Below the pieces are notes generated by a model. The model searched no databases and was not told where the DNA came from. It saw only the letters and a list, made by a program, of their open reading frames with translations. This document shows positions 35,865-44,685 of a DNA stretch of 64,000 nt, one piece after another. Position 1 is the stretch's first letter. Every line of letters begins with the position of its first letter. Location of the stretch: NCBI GenBank assembly GCA_016744295.1, contig JADGEQ010000021.1:1-64000 (forward strand). Reading direction: 5' to 3'. Made by a program: the position numbers and the translations under genes. The DNA comes from Desulfobacteraceae bacterium (GTDB lineage Bacteria; Desulfobacterota; Desulfobacteria; Desulfobacterales; Desulfobacteraceae).

Positions 35865-37052
35865 ATGGACTATCAGCACCTTCTGGCAGACAGAACAACT
35901 TTAATGCAGGCCAATGCCATCCGGGAAATTTTGAAAGTGGTTTCCAACCCGGACATCATTTCTCTGGCAGGCGGCATCCCCTCCCCGGACAGCTTTCCCA
36001 TGGATATTATTCAGGAACTTACCCGGATCGTACTGGATAAATATGAATCCCGGGGATTTCAATATGATCTAACCGAAGGATTTTTGCCCCTGCGGGAGCA
36101 GGTATCCATCCTCCTTGAATCCAGGGGAATCAAAACCCCGCCCGATGCCGTCAATATCACCTCGGGTTCCCAGGGGGTTCTGGATGCCATTGCCAAGCTT
36201 ACCATCTCCAAGGGGGATAAAATCGCATTGGAAGCCCCCACCTATCTGGGAGCCCTGTCTGCATTCAACCCCTATGAACCCTGCTATATCCCAATGGAAA
36301 TGGACGACGAGGGCTTGATTCCAGAATCTCTGGAACATACGCTGAAAAATCATAAGATCAAATTCATCTACCTGGTTCCCACCTTTCAAAATCCCACGGG
36401 AAGGAGCCTGACTCTGGAACGAAGAATCCGGATTGCCGAGATCATCCAGCAGTACAATGTACTGCTGGTGGAAGATGATCCCTATTCCGCCCTTCGCTAC
36501 GAGGGAGATCCGGTCCCCCCCATCAAGACCCTGGCCCCGGACCATGTCATCTATATCTCCACCCTGTCCAAGGTGTTTGCCCCGGGTCTGCGCATCGGCT
36601 TTTATGCTGCCCCCAAATTTTTACGGGAATGGCTTGTCCTGGTCAAACAGGGGGTGGACCTTCACACCTCCACCTTTAACCAGGCCCTGGCAGCCGAATA
36701 TCTTGAAGGCGGTCATCTTTTAAATCATCTGCCCCGGATCATCGACATATACAAACCCCGGCAAAAAGCCATGGTGGATGCCTTGACCCGTATGCTGCCC
36801 CCGGAATTTTCCTGTGCCCCTTCCCAGGGGGGGATGTTTTTATGGGTAGCAGGCCCCAAGGGGTTTAGTGCCCTGTCCCTCTATGACAAGGCCATTGAAA
36901 ACGGAGTCGCCTTTGTACCAGGACAGTTTTTTTATACCAACCCGGAAGAAGGTCTTGAGACCATGCGCCTGAACTATACCATGGCCGATGAAGCCACCAT
37001 TGAACTGGGGATTGAAAAACTGACCGCCTCCATCCGGGCATTACAAAAATAA
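35865..37052 (+). CDS. PLP-dependent class I/II aminotransferase (LysN/aminoadipate aminotransferase-like)
   Basis: 395 residues, fold type I. Expected PLP contacts are present: GSQG at 101-104 for the phosphate, N176 in FQNPTGR, D204 in LVEDDPY, and the Schiff-base Lys236 in STLSKVFAPGLRIGF. The protein lacks the N-terminal winged helix of MocR regulators, so it is a free-standing enzyme of the 2-aminoadipate/aromatic/branched-chain transaminase group. Ribosome-binding site GGGAGGA. Single gene with a strong hairpin after it. Exact amino donor unknown. Confidence 0.88.
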   Translation: MDYQHLLADRTTLMQANAIREILKVVSNPDIISLAGGIPSPDSFPMDIIQELTRIVLDKYESRGFQYDLTEGFLPLREQVSILLESRGIKTPPDAVNITSGSQGVLDAIAKLTISKGDKIALEAPTYLGALSAFNPYEPCYIPMEMDDEGLIPESLEHTLKNHKIKFIYLVPTFQNPTGRSLTLERRIRIAEIIQQYNVLLVEDDPYSALRYEGDPVPPIKTLAPDHVIYISTLSKVFAPGLRIGFYAAPKFLREWLVLVKQGVDLHTSTFNQALAAEYLEGGHLLNHLPRIIDIYKPRQKAMVDALTRMLPPEFSCAPSQGGMFLWVAGPKGFSALSLYDKAIENGVAFVPGQFFYTNPEEGLETMRLNYTMADEATIELGIEKLTASIRALQK

Positions 37053-37089
37053 GGAGTAACCCGGAAAACTTAAAGCAGTACAAAAAATA

Positions 37090-37113
37090 ACACTCTGGGT
37101 AATACCAGAGTGT
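37090..37113. terminator. Rho-independent-type terminator between convergent genes
   Basis: ACACTCTGG and CCAGAGTGT form a perfect 9-bp stem with a 6-base loop. On the minus strand it is followed by TTATTTTTTG, so it best serves the flavodoxin-ferredoxin gene at 37118-38083; it may work for both. Confidence 0.7.
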
Positions 37114-37117
37114 AATA

Positions 37118-38083
37118 TCAGGTGCTCAACTCCGGGGGCAGGTACAATTTTAAATTATGCTGTTCCAGAAATTGTTTAAACCCTATCATCGTTTTTTTGC
37201 TGTATTCCATATGGACGGCCTGGTATTCACAGGTATTGATACAGCCGAAACACAGGACACAGGCAGCCGTGTCCACATGGTATTGGGCAGGATCAATGGC
37301 ATTGACCGGGCATTTTTCAGAACAGGCCCCGCATTGAACACAATTTTTCTGGATAATGGAATGGTTTTTAACCAATTGTTTTGTCCACCACTCGGGTGCA
37401 AAAATAGTAGAAAACTCCCTTAGAGTGAGTTTTTTAACAAACAACTCCGGCTGGTTCTCTTTTATTTGGGCCATGATATGTACGGCATAATCCCGAACCG
37501 ATTGAAAACTTGTTTCATCGGGCAGATGCCTGGCATTCCATGTTTTTTCATCCACCTTTCCCCCGGCCCAGGCCAGGGGGAAAGAGCTGAGACTCCTGAA
37601 TGAATTGCTTGCCACGGGCACCCCGTTTTTTTCGGACAACAACTGAAGAATTGTATAGTTTGCATTGTCCTGGTTACCCTCTGGCCCCCCAAAGGTCACA
37701 TAGGATGCAACGGGAATCCCCTTTAAATCCGGCCAAGATTTTATAACCGTTTGCACATAACCGGGGGTATCATAGTAAAAAACAGGAGAACCTATAACCA
37801 GCAGATCAAAATCAACAAGGGTTTCCTTTTGAAATCCTCTTATATCGGAGGTTTCAACCCTCACCCCTTGTTGGGCCAGTGTTTTGGCCAGAACCATCCC
37901 GCACCGCCTGGTATGGCCTGTCTGGCTATACCAAAGGACAAGAGCCCTTTCCACCCGGGTTGATCGCATGGGAATATTGGCCTGGATGGTGCCGATGGTC
38001 ACACAGGAGGGCAAAGGCGTGACAGACAAGGCAGTTGCGGCCAGAATACTTTTTTTTATAAAGGCTCTTCGCGTGTTCAACAT
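37118..38083 (-). CDS. Tat-targeted flavodoxin/ferredoxin fusion (EFR1-like)
   Basis: 321 residues. A twin-arginine signal (TRRAFIKKS) with a hydrophobic stretch ending near LPSC suggests export as a folded cofactor protein, possibly a lipoprotein. Next comes a flavodoxin domain (about 45-200; VLWYSQTGHTRR binds the FMN phosphate), then two 4Fe-4S motifs in the last 80 residues: CVQCGACSEKC and CVLCFGCINTC. The fusion matches the EFR1-type ferredoxin family, but export is unusual for it. Likely an electron carrier or small reductase outside the cytoplasm. Partner unknown; single gene. Confidence 0.85.
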   Translation of the reverse strand: MLNTRRAFIKKSILAATALSVTPLPSCVTIGTIQANIPMRSTRVERALVLWYSQTGHTRRCGMVLAKTLAQQGVRVETSDIRGFQKETLVDFDLLVIGSPVFYYDTPGYVQTVIKSWPDLKGIPVASYVTFGGPEGNQDNANYTILQLLSEKNGVPVASNSFRSLSSFPLAWAGGKVDEKTWNARHLPDETSFQSVRDYAVHIMAQIKENQPELFVKKLTLREFSTIFAPEWWTKQLVKNHSIIQKNCVQCGACSEKCPVNAIDPAQYHVDTAACVLCFGCINTCEYQAVHMEYSKKTMIGFKQFLEQHNLKLYLPPELST

Positions 38084-38244
38084 TAAAATCCTCCCTATAA
38101 ATTTGAATGAACCATACTATTTCATTGCCAATTTTAGTAGGAAATAATCATTCGTTTGTTGGCGCACTGCAAAATTTTCCTTGTTAAAAAACCGAATACT
38201 TCATAGAATCGAGTCCATGCTCACCCTAATTTTTCAGGTTGCCC

Positions 38245-39173
38245 ATGGAAATAAAACAATATATTGAAGAAATATACGAATATGCGCCCATTGGTATTTA
38301 CCATGTTAATCTAAAGGGCAAAATAACCATGGCAAATTCCGAGTATGCATGGATGCTTGGGTATGAATCATCCGATGTGGTTGTGGATCAGATTACAGAT
38401 TTTTCGACCCAGGTTTTTTTTGACCAGGAAAAAGCCCGGGAATTTATGTTCAACATTCTTGAAGCAGATCAAATCATCAGGTTCAGGTGCCGATTGAAAC
38501 GAAGGGATAATTCCTATATCTGGGCATTCTGCTATGCAAAAACCACCCAAAACAAATCTGGCCGACCAGACGGATTTAACGGATTCTCAATTGATATCAG
38601 CACCATGGTTCGCACCGAAAATGCATTAAAAAAAGCCAATGAAAAACTAAAGCTTATTTCTGTAATAGACGGGTTGACCCAAATACCCAACCGAAGAAAG
38701 TTTGATGAATACCTTGCTTCTGAATGGGGCCGGCACATCCGAAAAAAAAACAATTGTCAATGATTCTCTGTGATATAGATTTTTTTAAATTTTTTAATGA
38801 CAATTACGGACACCAGGCAGGGGATGAATGTCTCAAAAAAATTGCACACACCATCCATGACTGCCCCCAACGTTCCAGCGACCTGACTGCCCGGTATGGC
38901 GGCGAAGAGTTTGCTGTCATCCTTCCCAATACAAACCTTAAAGGTGCAAAAATGATAGCAGAACGAATTCGAGTTTCAGTGAGAAACCTTAAAATTGAAC
39001 ATGATAAATCAACGGTGGATAGATATGTAACCCTGAGTCTTGGCATTGCCACGACCACCCCGGGGCGTGACAACTCTGCCGAAAAACTGATTGCCCATGC
39101 TGACAAAGCAATGTATGAAGCAAAGAAAAACGGCAGAAATCAAAGTATTGGGGAAAGACTGAAAAACACATAA
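38245..39173 (+). pseudogene. PAS-GGDEF diguanylate cyclase interrupted by a frameshift at an A9 run
   Basis: The first frame (38245-38763) encodes a PAS domain (about residues 8-130) and the start of a GGDEF domain (GLTQIPNRRKFDEYL). The second frame (entered near 38750, to 39173) encodes the rest, with ILCDIDFFKFFNDNYGH and the active loop RYGGEEF. The break is at nine A residues (38742-38750); one extra A restores a continuous protein of about 309 residues. Causes could be a true mutation, slippage during transcription or translation at the A-run, or a sequencing error. All other catalytic features look intact, which argues against an old pseudogene. Confidence 0.85.
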
Positions 39174-39186
39174 TCCAGGGGAAGGC

Positions 39187-41313
39187 ATGACTATATCCAT
39201 AAAGCGCTTATTAAGAAAAGGCATGATCATCGGCATGGCAATGGGAATCTTTCTGATCACAAATTCTCTGTCCCAGGGAGCGACAGAGCAACCCGCCAAA
39301 CCAGAGATTGAAATATTTCCCGTCTTTCCCTCCATTGAACCCAATGTAACATTCTGGACAGATATATTTACCCGTTACACCCGATCCCAGGGAGTGATTC
39401 ACGATGACCTAAATCTTGGCCGTATATATGAAGTGGTCCGGTTGGACCCATCCCGGACAAGAAATGCAGCCCAAAAAAATAAACGAATAAAAAAAGATGT
39501 TCTTAAGAAGTACGAAAAAATACTGTTGTCCCTTGCCACGGGCAAACCAGCAGCCACCTCAAAAGAAAAACAGGTAGCAGCACTATTTGACAGAAAGGCC
39601 GGTCCCAGAGAATTTAAACTGGCAGCCCGCAGGATTCGATGCCAGACCGGACTGAGTCAGCAGTTTAAGGAGGGACTGATACGGTCCGGTGCCGTGATTG
39701 AAAAATTTAAAAAAATATTCAAATCCCATGGTCTCCCGGTTGACCTGGCCTATCTACCCTGTGTTGAATCCTCCTTTGATTTTAAAGCCTATTCAAAATT
39801 CGGGGCCGCAGGCATCTGGCAATTTACCCGGGGAACCGGAAGGATGTACATGGAAATAGGGTATGTGGTTGACCAGCGAAGAGATCCCTATATCTCAACC
39901 CAGGCGGCCGCCCGGCTGTTAAAAAGAAATTATGCCAAATTAGGGGGATGGCCCCTGGCCCTGACAGCTTATAACCACGGGGTAAATGGCATGCTCCGGG
40001 CCCAGAAGAAAAAAGGCGGCTATGAAAAAATCTTCAACACTTACAAGGGCCCCTCCTTTAAATTTGCCTCAAGAAATTTTTATTCCGAATTTCTGGCTGC
40101 CCGACAGGTGGCCAAAAATCATAAACACTATTTTGGCAATATTTCCCTTCAAAAGCCAGCTAAATTCACCCGGTACACCACCAGGGGATACCTTCCGGTC
40201 AAGGGCCTGGCTCTGGGACTTAATCTGAATCCCACGACAATACAGGCCCTGAACCCCTCCTTGAGACCCCCGGTATTCACCGGTCGCAAACACATTCCCA
40301 AGGGGTTTGAACTCCGCCTCCCGGAACAGATTCCCCATACAACCATTGCCCGGGTGACAGCAGGTTTGTACCAGGCCAAACAAAAACCCAGCAAATTCCA
40401 TGTGGTCCAAAAGGGGGACACCGCAGGTGGTATTGCCAGAACCCACACGGTATTTCTAAATGACCTGATCATGGCAAACAACCTGGGCCGTAGGGCCACA
40501 ATCTATATCGGCCAGAATCTAAGAATTCCGGTCAAGGACGAGATAATTCTCCCTAAAAAACTGGCCCTAAAACCAAAGAAGTCGATAAAAGCCAAAAAAC
40601 CTGGCAAGCCCAAAGAATCGGAAACACCACCACTGTCTGCCAAGCCAAAACCCCTGCCCATAGAAGCGCCAGTTGAGCCAGTTGAGCCAATTAAGATAGT
40701 TGAGCCGATGACGCCAGCACCTCCGGAAAAAGCCCCTTTGCCCCAGGCAATATCAGATATAAAAATTGCGGTTGCCCCTACCCTTGCGGACAGCCCCGGG
40801 GCCGTGGCAAAACCCTTCCCGAAAGAGCCAATGGTCAACCTTGAGATTGTCACCAGCGATCTGAAAATTAAAAAAACCTTTACCCAGTCGAACCTATTGG
40901 TAGGGGTTATCCGGGTTGCTCCGGAAGAAACCCTGGGGCACTATGCAGACTGGCTTCAAATTCCCACCCAGAAAATCCGCGACATGAACCGGTTTGCCTA
41001 CGGAAAAACCATTTCCATTGACCAAGAAATCAAGATCCCCCTGGCCCAAAAAGACAGGGACAAATTTGAGGAGCTCAGGTATGAGTATCACAAGGAGATG
41101 GAGGAAGATTTTTTCGAATCTTATTCCATAGCAGGTGTGGACACCTACGAAATAAAAAATGGAGACACCATCTGGTCCCTGTGCTTCAATGAGTTGGAGA
41201 TTCCCATGTGGTTGCTGAAAAAATATAACCCGACCATGGATTTTAACAAACTCCAGCCCCTGGAAAAAATTTTATACCCCCTTGTCAGCAGCCACCAAAA
41301 TTTTCAGATCTAA
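39187..41313 (+). CDS. Membrane-bound lytic transglycosylase D-like protein with LysM domains
   Basis: 708 residues, secreted (signal segment about 1-31). A lytic transglycosylase domain spans about 165-330, with catalytic Glu194 in LPCVESSFDFKAYS and the GAAGIWQF and TAYNHG motifs. It is followed by three LysM peptidoglycan-binding repeats (around 395-440, 560-620 and 655-700), separated by a Pro/Lys-rich linker containing a short repeat of VEP. It cleaves the glycan strands of peptidoglycan in the periplasm. Starts 13 bases after the GGDEF gene. Confidence 0.93.
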   Translation: MTISIKRLLRKGMIIGMAMGIFLITNSLSQGATEQPAKPEIEIFPVFPSIEPNVTFWTDIFTRYTRSQGVIHDDLNLGRIYEVVRLDPSRTRNAAQKNKRIKKDVLKKYEKILLSLATGKPAATSKEKQVAALFDRKAGPREFKLAARRIRCQTGLSQQFKEGLIRSGAVIEKFKKIFKSHGLPVDLAYLPCVESSFDFKAYSKFGAAGIWQFTRGTGRMYMEIGYVVDQRRDPYISTQAAARLLKRNYAKLGGWPLALTAYNHGVNGMLRAQKKKGGYEKIFNTYKGPSFKFASRNFYSEFLAARQVAKNHKHYFGNISLQKPAKFTRYTTRGYLPVKGLALGLNLNPTTIQALNPSLRPPVFTGRKHIPKGFELRLPEQIPHTTIARVTAGLYQAKQKPSKFHVVQKGDTAGGIARTHTVFLNDLIMANNLGRRATIYIGQNLRIPVKDEIILPKKLALKPKKSIKAKKPGKPKESETPPLSAKPKPLPIEAPVEPVEPIKIVEPMTPAPPEKAPLPQAISDIKIAVAPTLADSPGAVAKPFPKEPMVNLEIVTSDLKIKKTFTQSNLLVGVIRVAPEETLGHYADWLQIPTQKIRDMNRFAYGKTISIDQEIKIPLAQKDRDKFEELRYEYHKEMEEDFFESYSIAGVDTYEIKNGDTIWSLCFNELEIPMWLLKKYNPTMDFNKLQPLEKILYPLVSSHQNFQI

Positions 41314-41347
41314 GGACCGCAAATGAAACACCCAATTACAGACCCCA

Positions 41348-42451
41348 TCAAAAATCAGGGCCGTGCTTTTTCTTGAGCCCCCGGAACTGGTCATAGGAGA
41401 TCCCCAACAGAGCAGCCGCTTTTTTCTGATTAAACTGCGAGGATGCCAGGGCCGCACAAAGCCTGTGGTATTCCAGGTTACGGATGGCCTCCTTCAGGGG
41501 TTTTTCAAAAAGATCCGCCATCAGACTGTTTGGGTAGTTCTCCTTGGACCCTTCAGTCCCGCTTCCAACAACCGGAGGTGTAACCTCGGACTCTCTAACA
41601 GATCCCCCGGAAACAGAGCCTTTCGATCCTGTACCCAGTCCCTCTCCATACCGGGACTGAAAGGGGTCAAAGGAAATTTTCTCAATTCTATGGGAGAACG
41701 ACTTGTACACGGCCCGTTCTATAACATTCTTCAGTTCACGAATATTACCTGGCCAGGGATAAGCCTCAAGGGTTTTAACCGCCTCTGAAGTAAGATGGGG
41801 AATCTTTTCCCAGCCCAGTTCATAGGCCATTCTTCCAGCAAAATGTTTGGTCAGTAAAAGGATATCCTCTTTTCGATATCTCAGGGGCGGTGCATAAATC
41901 ACCTCAAAGGAGAGCCGGTCTAAAAGATCCTGCTTAAACCTGCCTGTGGCTGCCAACCCGGACAGATCCACATTGGTGGCGGCAACAATTCTGACATCCA
42001 CATGTATTGGCCGGGATGATCCCACCCGTTCAAACACCCCGTATTCCACCACCCGAAGAATTTTTTCCTGAACCTCCATGGGAATGGTCCCTATTTCATC
42101 CAGAAAAAGAGTTCCTTCTGCCGCCTGTTCAAACCGCCCCACCTGGCGGACTGTTGCACCGGTAAAGGCCCCTTTTTCATACCCGAACAACTCAGATCCG
42201 ATAAGGGTGGGGGTCAGGGCGGCACAATTTAAGGTAACCATGGGTTTTTGCCAACGTTTGGATAAAAAATGAACCCGGGCCGCGGCCAGTTCTTTCCCTG
42301 TTCCCCGTTCACCCAGGATCAAAACCGGCCTGTCTATGGGCGCCACCTGGGAAATCTGCTCCTGAAATTCAATAAAGGCCTCGGACTGGCCCAGGGCCTC
42401 GGACATGGAAACATGCCCCCCTTCTCCACCATTCTGACTTGAAAAATCCAT
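41348..42451 (-). CDS. pspF: Sigma-54-dependent activator of the psp operon (PspF-like)
   Basis: 367 residues with no N-terminal receiver domain, as in PspF. AAA+ core: Walker A GERGTGKE at 47-54, sigma-54-contacting GAFTGA at 94-99, Walker B LFLDEIGT, and a Fis-type helix-turn-helix at the C-terminus (KKAAALLGISYDQFRGLKKK). A Ser/Gly-rich linker of about 40 residues before the helix-turn-helix is longer than in Escherichia coli. Divergent from pspABC across a 219-base gap holding a sigma-54 promoter, as in the classical phage-shock locus. Confidence 0.92.
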   Translation of the reverse strand: MDFSSQNGGEGGHVSMSEALGQSEAFIEFQEQISQVAPIDRPVLILGERGTGKELAAARVHFLSKRWQKPMVTLNCAALTPTLIGSELFGYEKGAFTGATVRQVGRFEQAAEGTLFLDEIGTIPMEVQEKILRVVEYGVFERVGSSRPIHVDVRIVAATNVDLSGLAATGRFKQDLLDRLSFEVIYAPPLRYRKEDILLLTKHFAGRMAYELGWEKIPHLTSEAVKTLEAYPWPGNIRELKNVIERAVYKSFSHRIEKISFDPFQSRYGEGLGTGSKGSVSGGSVRESEVTPPVVGSGTEGSKENYPNSLMADLFEKPLKEAIRNLEYHRLCAALASSQFNQKKAAALLGISYDQFRGLKKKHGPDF

Positions 42452-42480
42452 ATTCTCCCTCTACACATCCTGATCACTTT

Positions 42481-42515
42481 AACCATAAAATAGCAATTTA
42501 AACCATATATTAGCC
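42481..42515. promoter_or_regulatory. Direct repeats, candidate PspF enhancer sites
   Basis: AACCATAAAATAGC (42481-42494) and AACCATATATTAGCC (42501-42515) are spaced 20 bases apart, about 80-110 bases upstream of the sigma-54 promoter. Spacing of two helix turns and position fit a UAS pair. Confidence 0.45.
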
Positions 42516-42593
42516 AATATTACCACAGGAGCATTTCCGAGTCAACTTTTATAACCATTTGAAATAATGGATATTATATGCATAATTTCAGAC

Positions 42594-42609
42594 TGGCACA
42601 CTTTCTGCT
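42594..42609 (+). promoter_or_regulatory. Sigma-54 promoter of pspABC
   Basis: TGGCACACTTTCTGCT has the GG and GC dinucleotides exactly ten bases apart and matches most of the consensus TGGCAC-N5-TTGC. It ends 61 bases before the pspA ATG. Confidence 0.85.
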
Positions 42610-42670
42610 AATCTTTCGGTTATTATGATATCATCTTGCACAACAAAACAACCACACAAGGAGAAATATT

Positions 42671-43354
42671 ATGGGAATTTTTACACGCTTTAGAGATATT
42701 GTTTCATCAAACATCAATTCCATGCTGGACCAAGCAGAAGATCCAGAAAAACTCATCAAACTAATGATCCGGGAAATGGAAGACACCCTCATCGAAATCA
42801 AGTCATCCTGTGCCAACACCATTGCAAGTCATAAAAAAGTTTCGCGCCTCCTGGAAGAAACAAGGGAAAAAGAATTATTCTGGGAAGAAAAAGCAGAACT
42901 GGCAGTGACCAAGGGAAAAGATGATCTGGCCCGCCAGGCCCTTATGGAAAAAAGACGGTTCACCCAGCGAGTGGATGCTGTTGACGAAGAATACACAGAA
43001 TTAGGCGTGATTATTGAGCAATACAGGGACGACATCCAGGAGCTTGAAAACAAGCTTAAATCTGCCAGGGATAAACAACGCATGCTGGTCCAGCGACACA
43101 TCCGGGCCAAACGGAAAAAGAAAACCCAACAGGAGATCCGAAGGGTGGACTCTGCCGAAGTAATGCAAAAATTTGACGAAATCGAAACCCAGATTGAACG
43201 AATGGAAGCCGAGGCCGATCTGGTCAATTTCGGTCGCAAAACCACCCTTGAAGAAGAATTCGAAGGACTGGCAGCCGACGATGACATTGAACAACAGCTC
43301 CATGATTTAAAATCCTCCCAATCCTCAAAAAATGATGGTACAACCGAGGTATAA
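42671..43354 (+). CDS. pspA: Phage shock protein A
   Basis: 227 residues, almost entirely coiled coil. It begins with the amphipathic membrane-binding helix MGIFTRFRDIVSSNINSML, followed by the diagnostic DPEKLIKLMIREMED segment. PspA/IM30 (ESCRT-III-like) assembles on stressed inner membranes to maintain proton motive force and, when free, binds and inhibits PspF. First gene of pspABC, transcribed from the sigma-54 promoter. Confidence 0.97.
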   Translation: MGIFTRFRDIVSSNINSMLDQAEDPEKLIKLMIREMEDTLIEIKSSCANTIASHKKVSRLLEETREKELFWEEKAELAVTKGKDDLARQALMEKRRFTQRVDAVDEEYTELGVIIEQYRDDIQELENKLKSARDKQRMLVQRHIRAKRKKKTQQEIRRVDSAEVMQKFDEIETQIERMEAEADLVNFGRKTTLEEEFEGLAADDDIEQQLHDLKSSQSSKNDGTTEV

Positions 43355-43369
43355 ATCCGATGGTGAACA

Positions 43370-43417
43370 CGATTTATAAACCGATTTACAGCCCGATTCA
43401 TAACCCGATTCATAAAA
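43370..43417. repeat. 12-bp tandem repeat, four degenerate copies, between pspA and pspB
   Basis: CGATTTATAAAC, CGATTTACAGCC, CGATTCATAACC and CGATTCATAAAA lie head to tail 16 bases after the pspA stop. Confidence 0.8.
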
Positions 43418-43451
43418 AGGGCCGAACCCATCAAAGAGGAGTTAAACTATC

Positions 43452-43691
43452 ATGCATGGCGCAATGTTCGTAGGAGTTTTTATTGGAGGGGCCATCCTCC
43501 TGATTGCCACATTTGGATTGGTGCTCATCGGAATTATCCGGGCCGCCAAAACCGGCGGCATTTCAAAGAAAAACAAGCAGGCCCATTCCGATGAGACCAA
43601 AATGATTCAGGATATTTTCAATGGACTGTCGAAGATGGAAGAACGGATTGAAGCACTTGAAACCATTTTGATTGAACGCCAAAAAAGATAA
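43452..43691 (+). CDS. pspB: Phage shock protein B-like small membrane protein
   Basis: 79 residues: one N-terminal transmembrane helix (about 5-29, FVGVFIGGAILLIATFGLVL) followed by a basic stretch and a coiled-coil C-terminus with MEERIEALETIL. This matches PspB, the inner-membrane sensor that works with PspC to release PspF from PspA. Ribosome-binding site AGAGGAG. Between pspA and pspC. Confidence 0.88.
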   Translation: MHGAMFVGVFIGGAILLIATFGLVLIGIIRAAKTGGISKKNKQAHSDETKMIQDIFNGLSKMEERIEALETILIERQKR

Positions 43692-43737
43692 GGCGACATA
43701 AAAAATAAACGCCTAGGAAAGAAAGGAATTTATACGA

Positions 43738-44175
43738 ATGAACTACCGATATAAGCGCAAAGGCAGGGCAGGATTTGATCAGTGCCGGCACCAATACGGA
43801 CGCCTCCGGGATCAGGTGGACGTCATCACCTCCACCAGCGGAATATACCGCTCGCGGCAGGGTATCTTCATGGGAGTCTGCCGGGGGATTGCAGAGCACT
43901 TTAATTTCAGCGTATTCTGGCTGAGAATAATTATTTTCCTCCTCTTTTTGTTCACGGGATTCTGGCCTGTGGGGGTATTATACATTGTTGCAGGGCTGAT
44001 CCTGAAGATGGGACCGGTCATCCCCCTTGAAAACGAAAGAGATCAGGAGTTTTATCAATCCTATACAAACTCCAGGGAATCTGCTATCCAACGGGTCAAG
44101 CGAAAATTTGACAACATTGACCGCAGGATCCAGCGAATGGAACATACGGTTACCTCCCGGGAATTTGAACTGTAA
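43738..44175 (+). CDS. pspC: Phage shock protein C
   Basis: 145 residues. The PspC domain (about 35-95) contains GIYRSRQGIFMGVCRGIAEHF and two adjacent hydrophobic helices (LRIIIFLLFLFTGFWPVGVL). The C-terminus carries a coiled coil (IQRVKRKFDNIDRRIQRME). Inner-membrane stress sensor partner of PspB. Last gene of the operon and followed by a GC-rich hairpin. Confidence 0.94.
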   Translation: MNYRYKRKGRAGFDQCRHQYGRLRDQVDVITSTSGIYRSRQGIFMGVCRGIAEHFNFSVFWLRIIIFLLFLFTGFWPVGVLYIVAGLILKMGPVIPLENERDQEFYQSYTNSRESAIQRVKRKFDNIDRRIQRMEHTVTSREFEL

Positions 44176-44255
44176 ATGCCTGCCTCTGATTCTCCAGAGC
44201 AATCGCATAAATGATGAAACAACCCATTGAAAATCAATCATTTTAAAATCGCCGT

Positions 44256-44280
44256 ATCCGCCCCACCATCCGGGGCGGAT
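44256..44280. terminator. GC-rich hairpin after the psp operon
   Basis: ATCCGCCCC and GGGGCGGAT form a perfect 9-bp stem with a 7-base loop 80 bases after pspC. No T-run follows. Confidence 0.5.
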
Positions 44281-44344
44281 AATCGGCACGATTAGAGGAA
44301 AACCAATAAAGGTCTTCCGGCCGGGCCCAATGACAGATCATGAA

Positions 44345-44656
44345 TCAATCCTGAACTGTACCCTCAATCGTATTTTGCCCGTATCCCAGATGCTGGATGA
44401 GTGAATTGGCAATTCTCATTTCAGATGCATCTTTTTGATAATCATGACTTTGGGTTAATCCATTTGCAATATGGCGGATCAAATCAGCCAGCAACTCTCC
44501 CCAGGCATCTCTTTCATCCATTTCAAAGTTTGATGCCTCTTCCCACATGCCCAATAACATGGACACCTGAATATCTTTGTTTCCGATCCAAACCCGAATC
44601 ATTTCCATGGCATTTGGGTCATCTTTTATTCCTTCCGGTATTTCCAATTCATTCAT
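44345..44656 (-). CDS. DUF5076-like protein
   Basis: 103 residues, soluble and acidic. The N-terminal pattern IPEGIKDDPNAMEMIRVWIGN followed by QVSMLLGMWEEA and DAWGELLADLIRHIANGL resembles, from memory, the DUF5076 family. No function is known for that family. It sits 29 bases downstream of the PhzF-like gene on the same strand and may be co-transcribed with it. Confidence 0.75.
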   Translation of the reverse strand: MNELEIPEGIKDDPNAMEMIRVWIGNKDIQVSMLLGMWEEASNFEMDERDAWGELLADLIRHIANGLTQSHDYQKDASEMRIANSLIQHLGYGQNTIEGTVQD

Positions 44657-44685
44657 TTGCTTTATCCCTATATTGTTTCATCATA

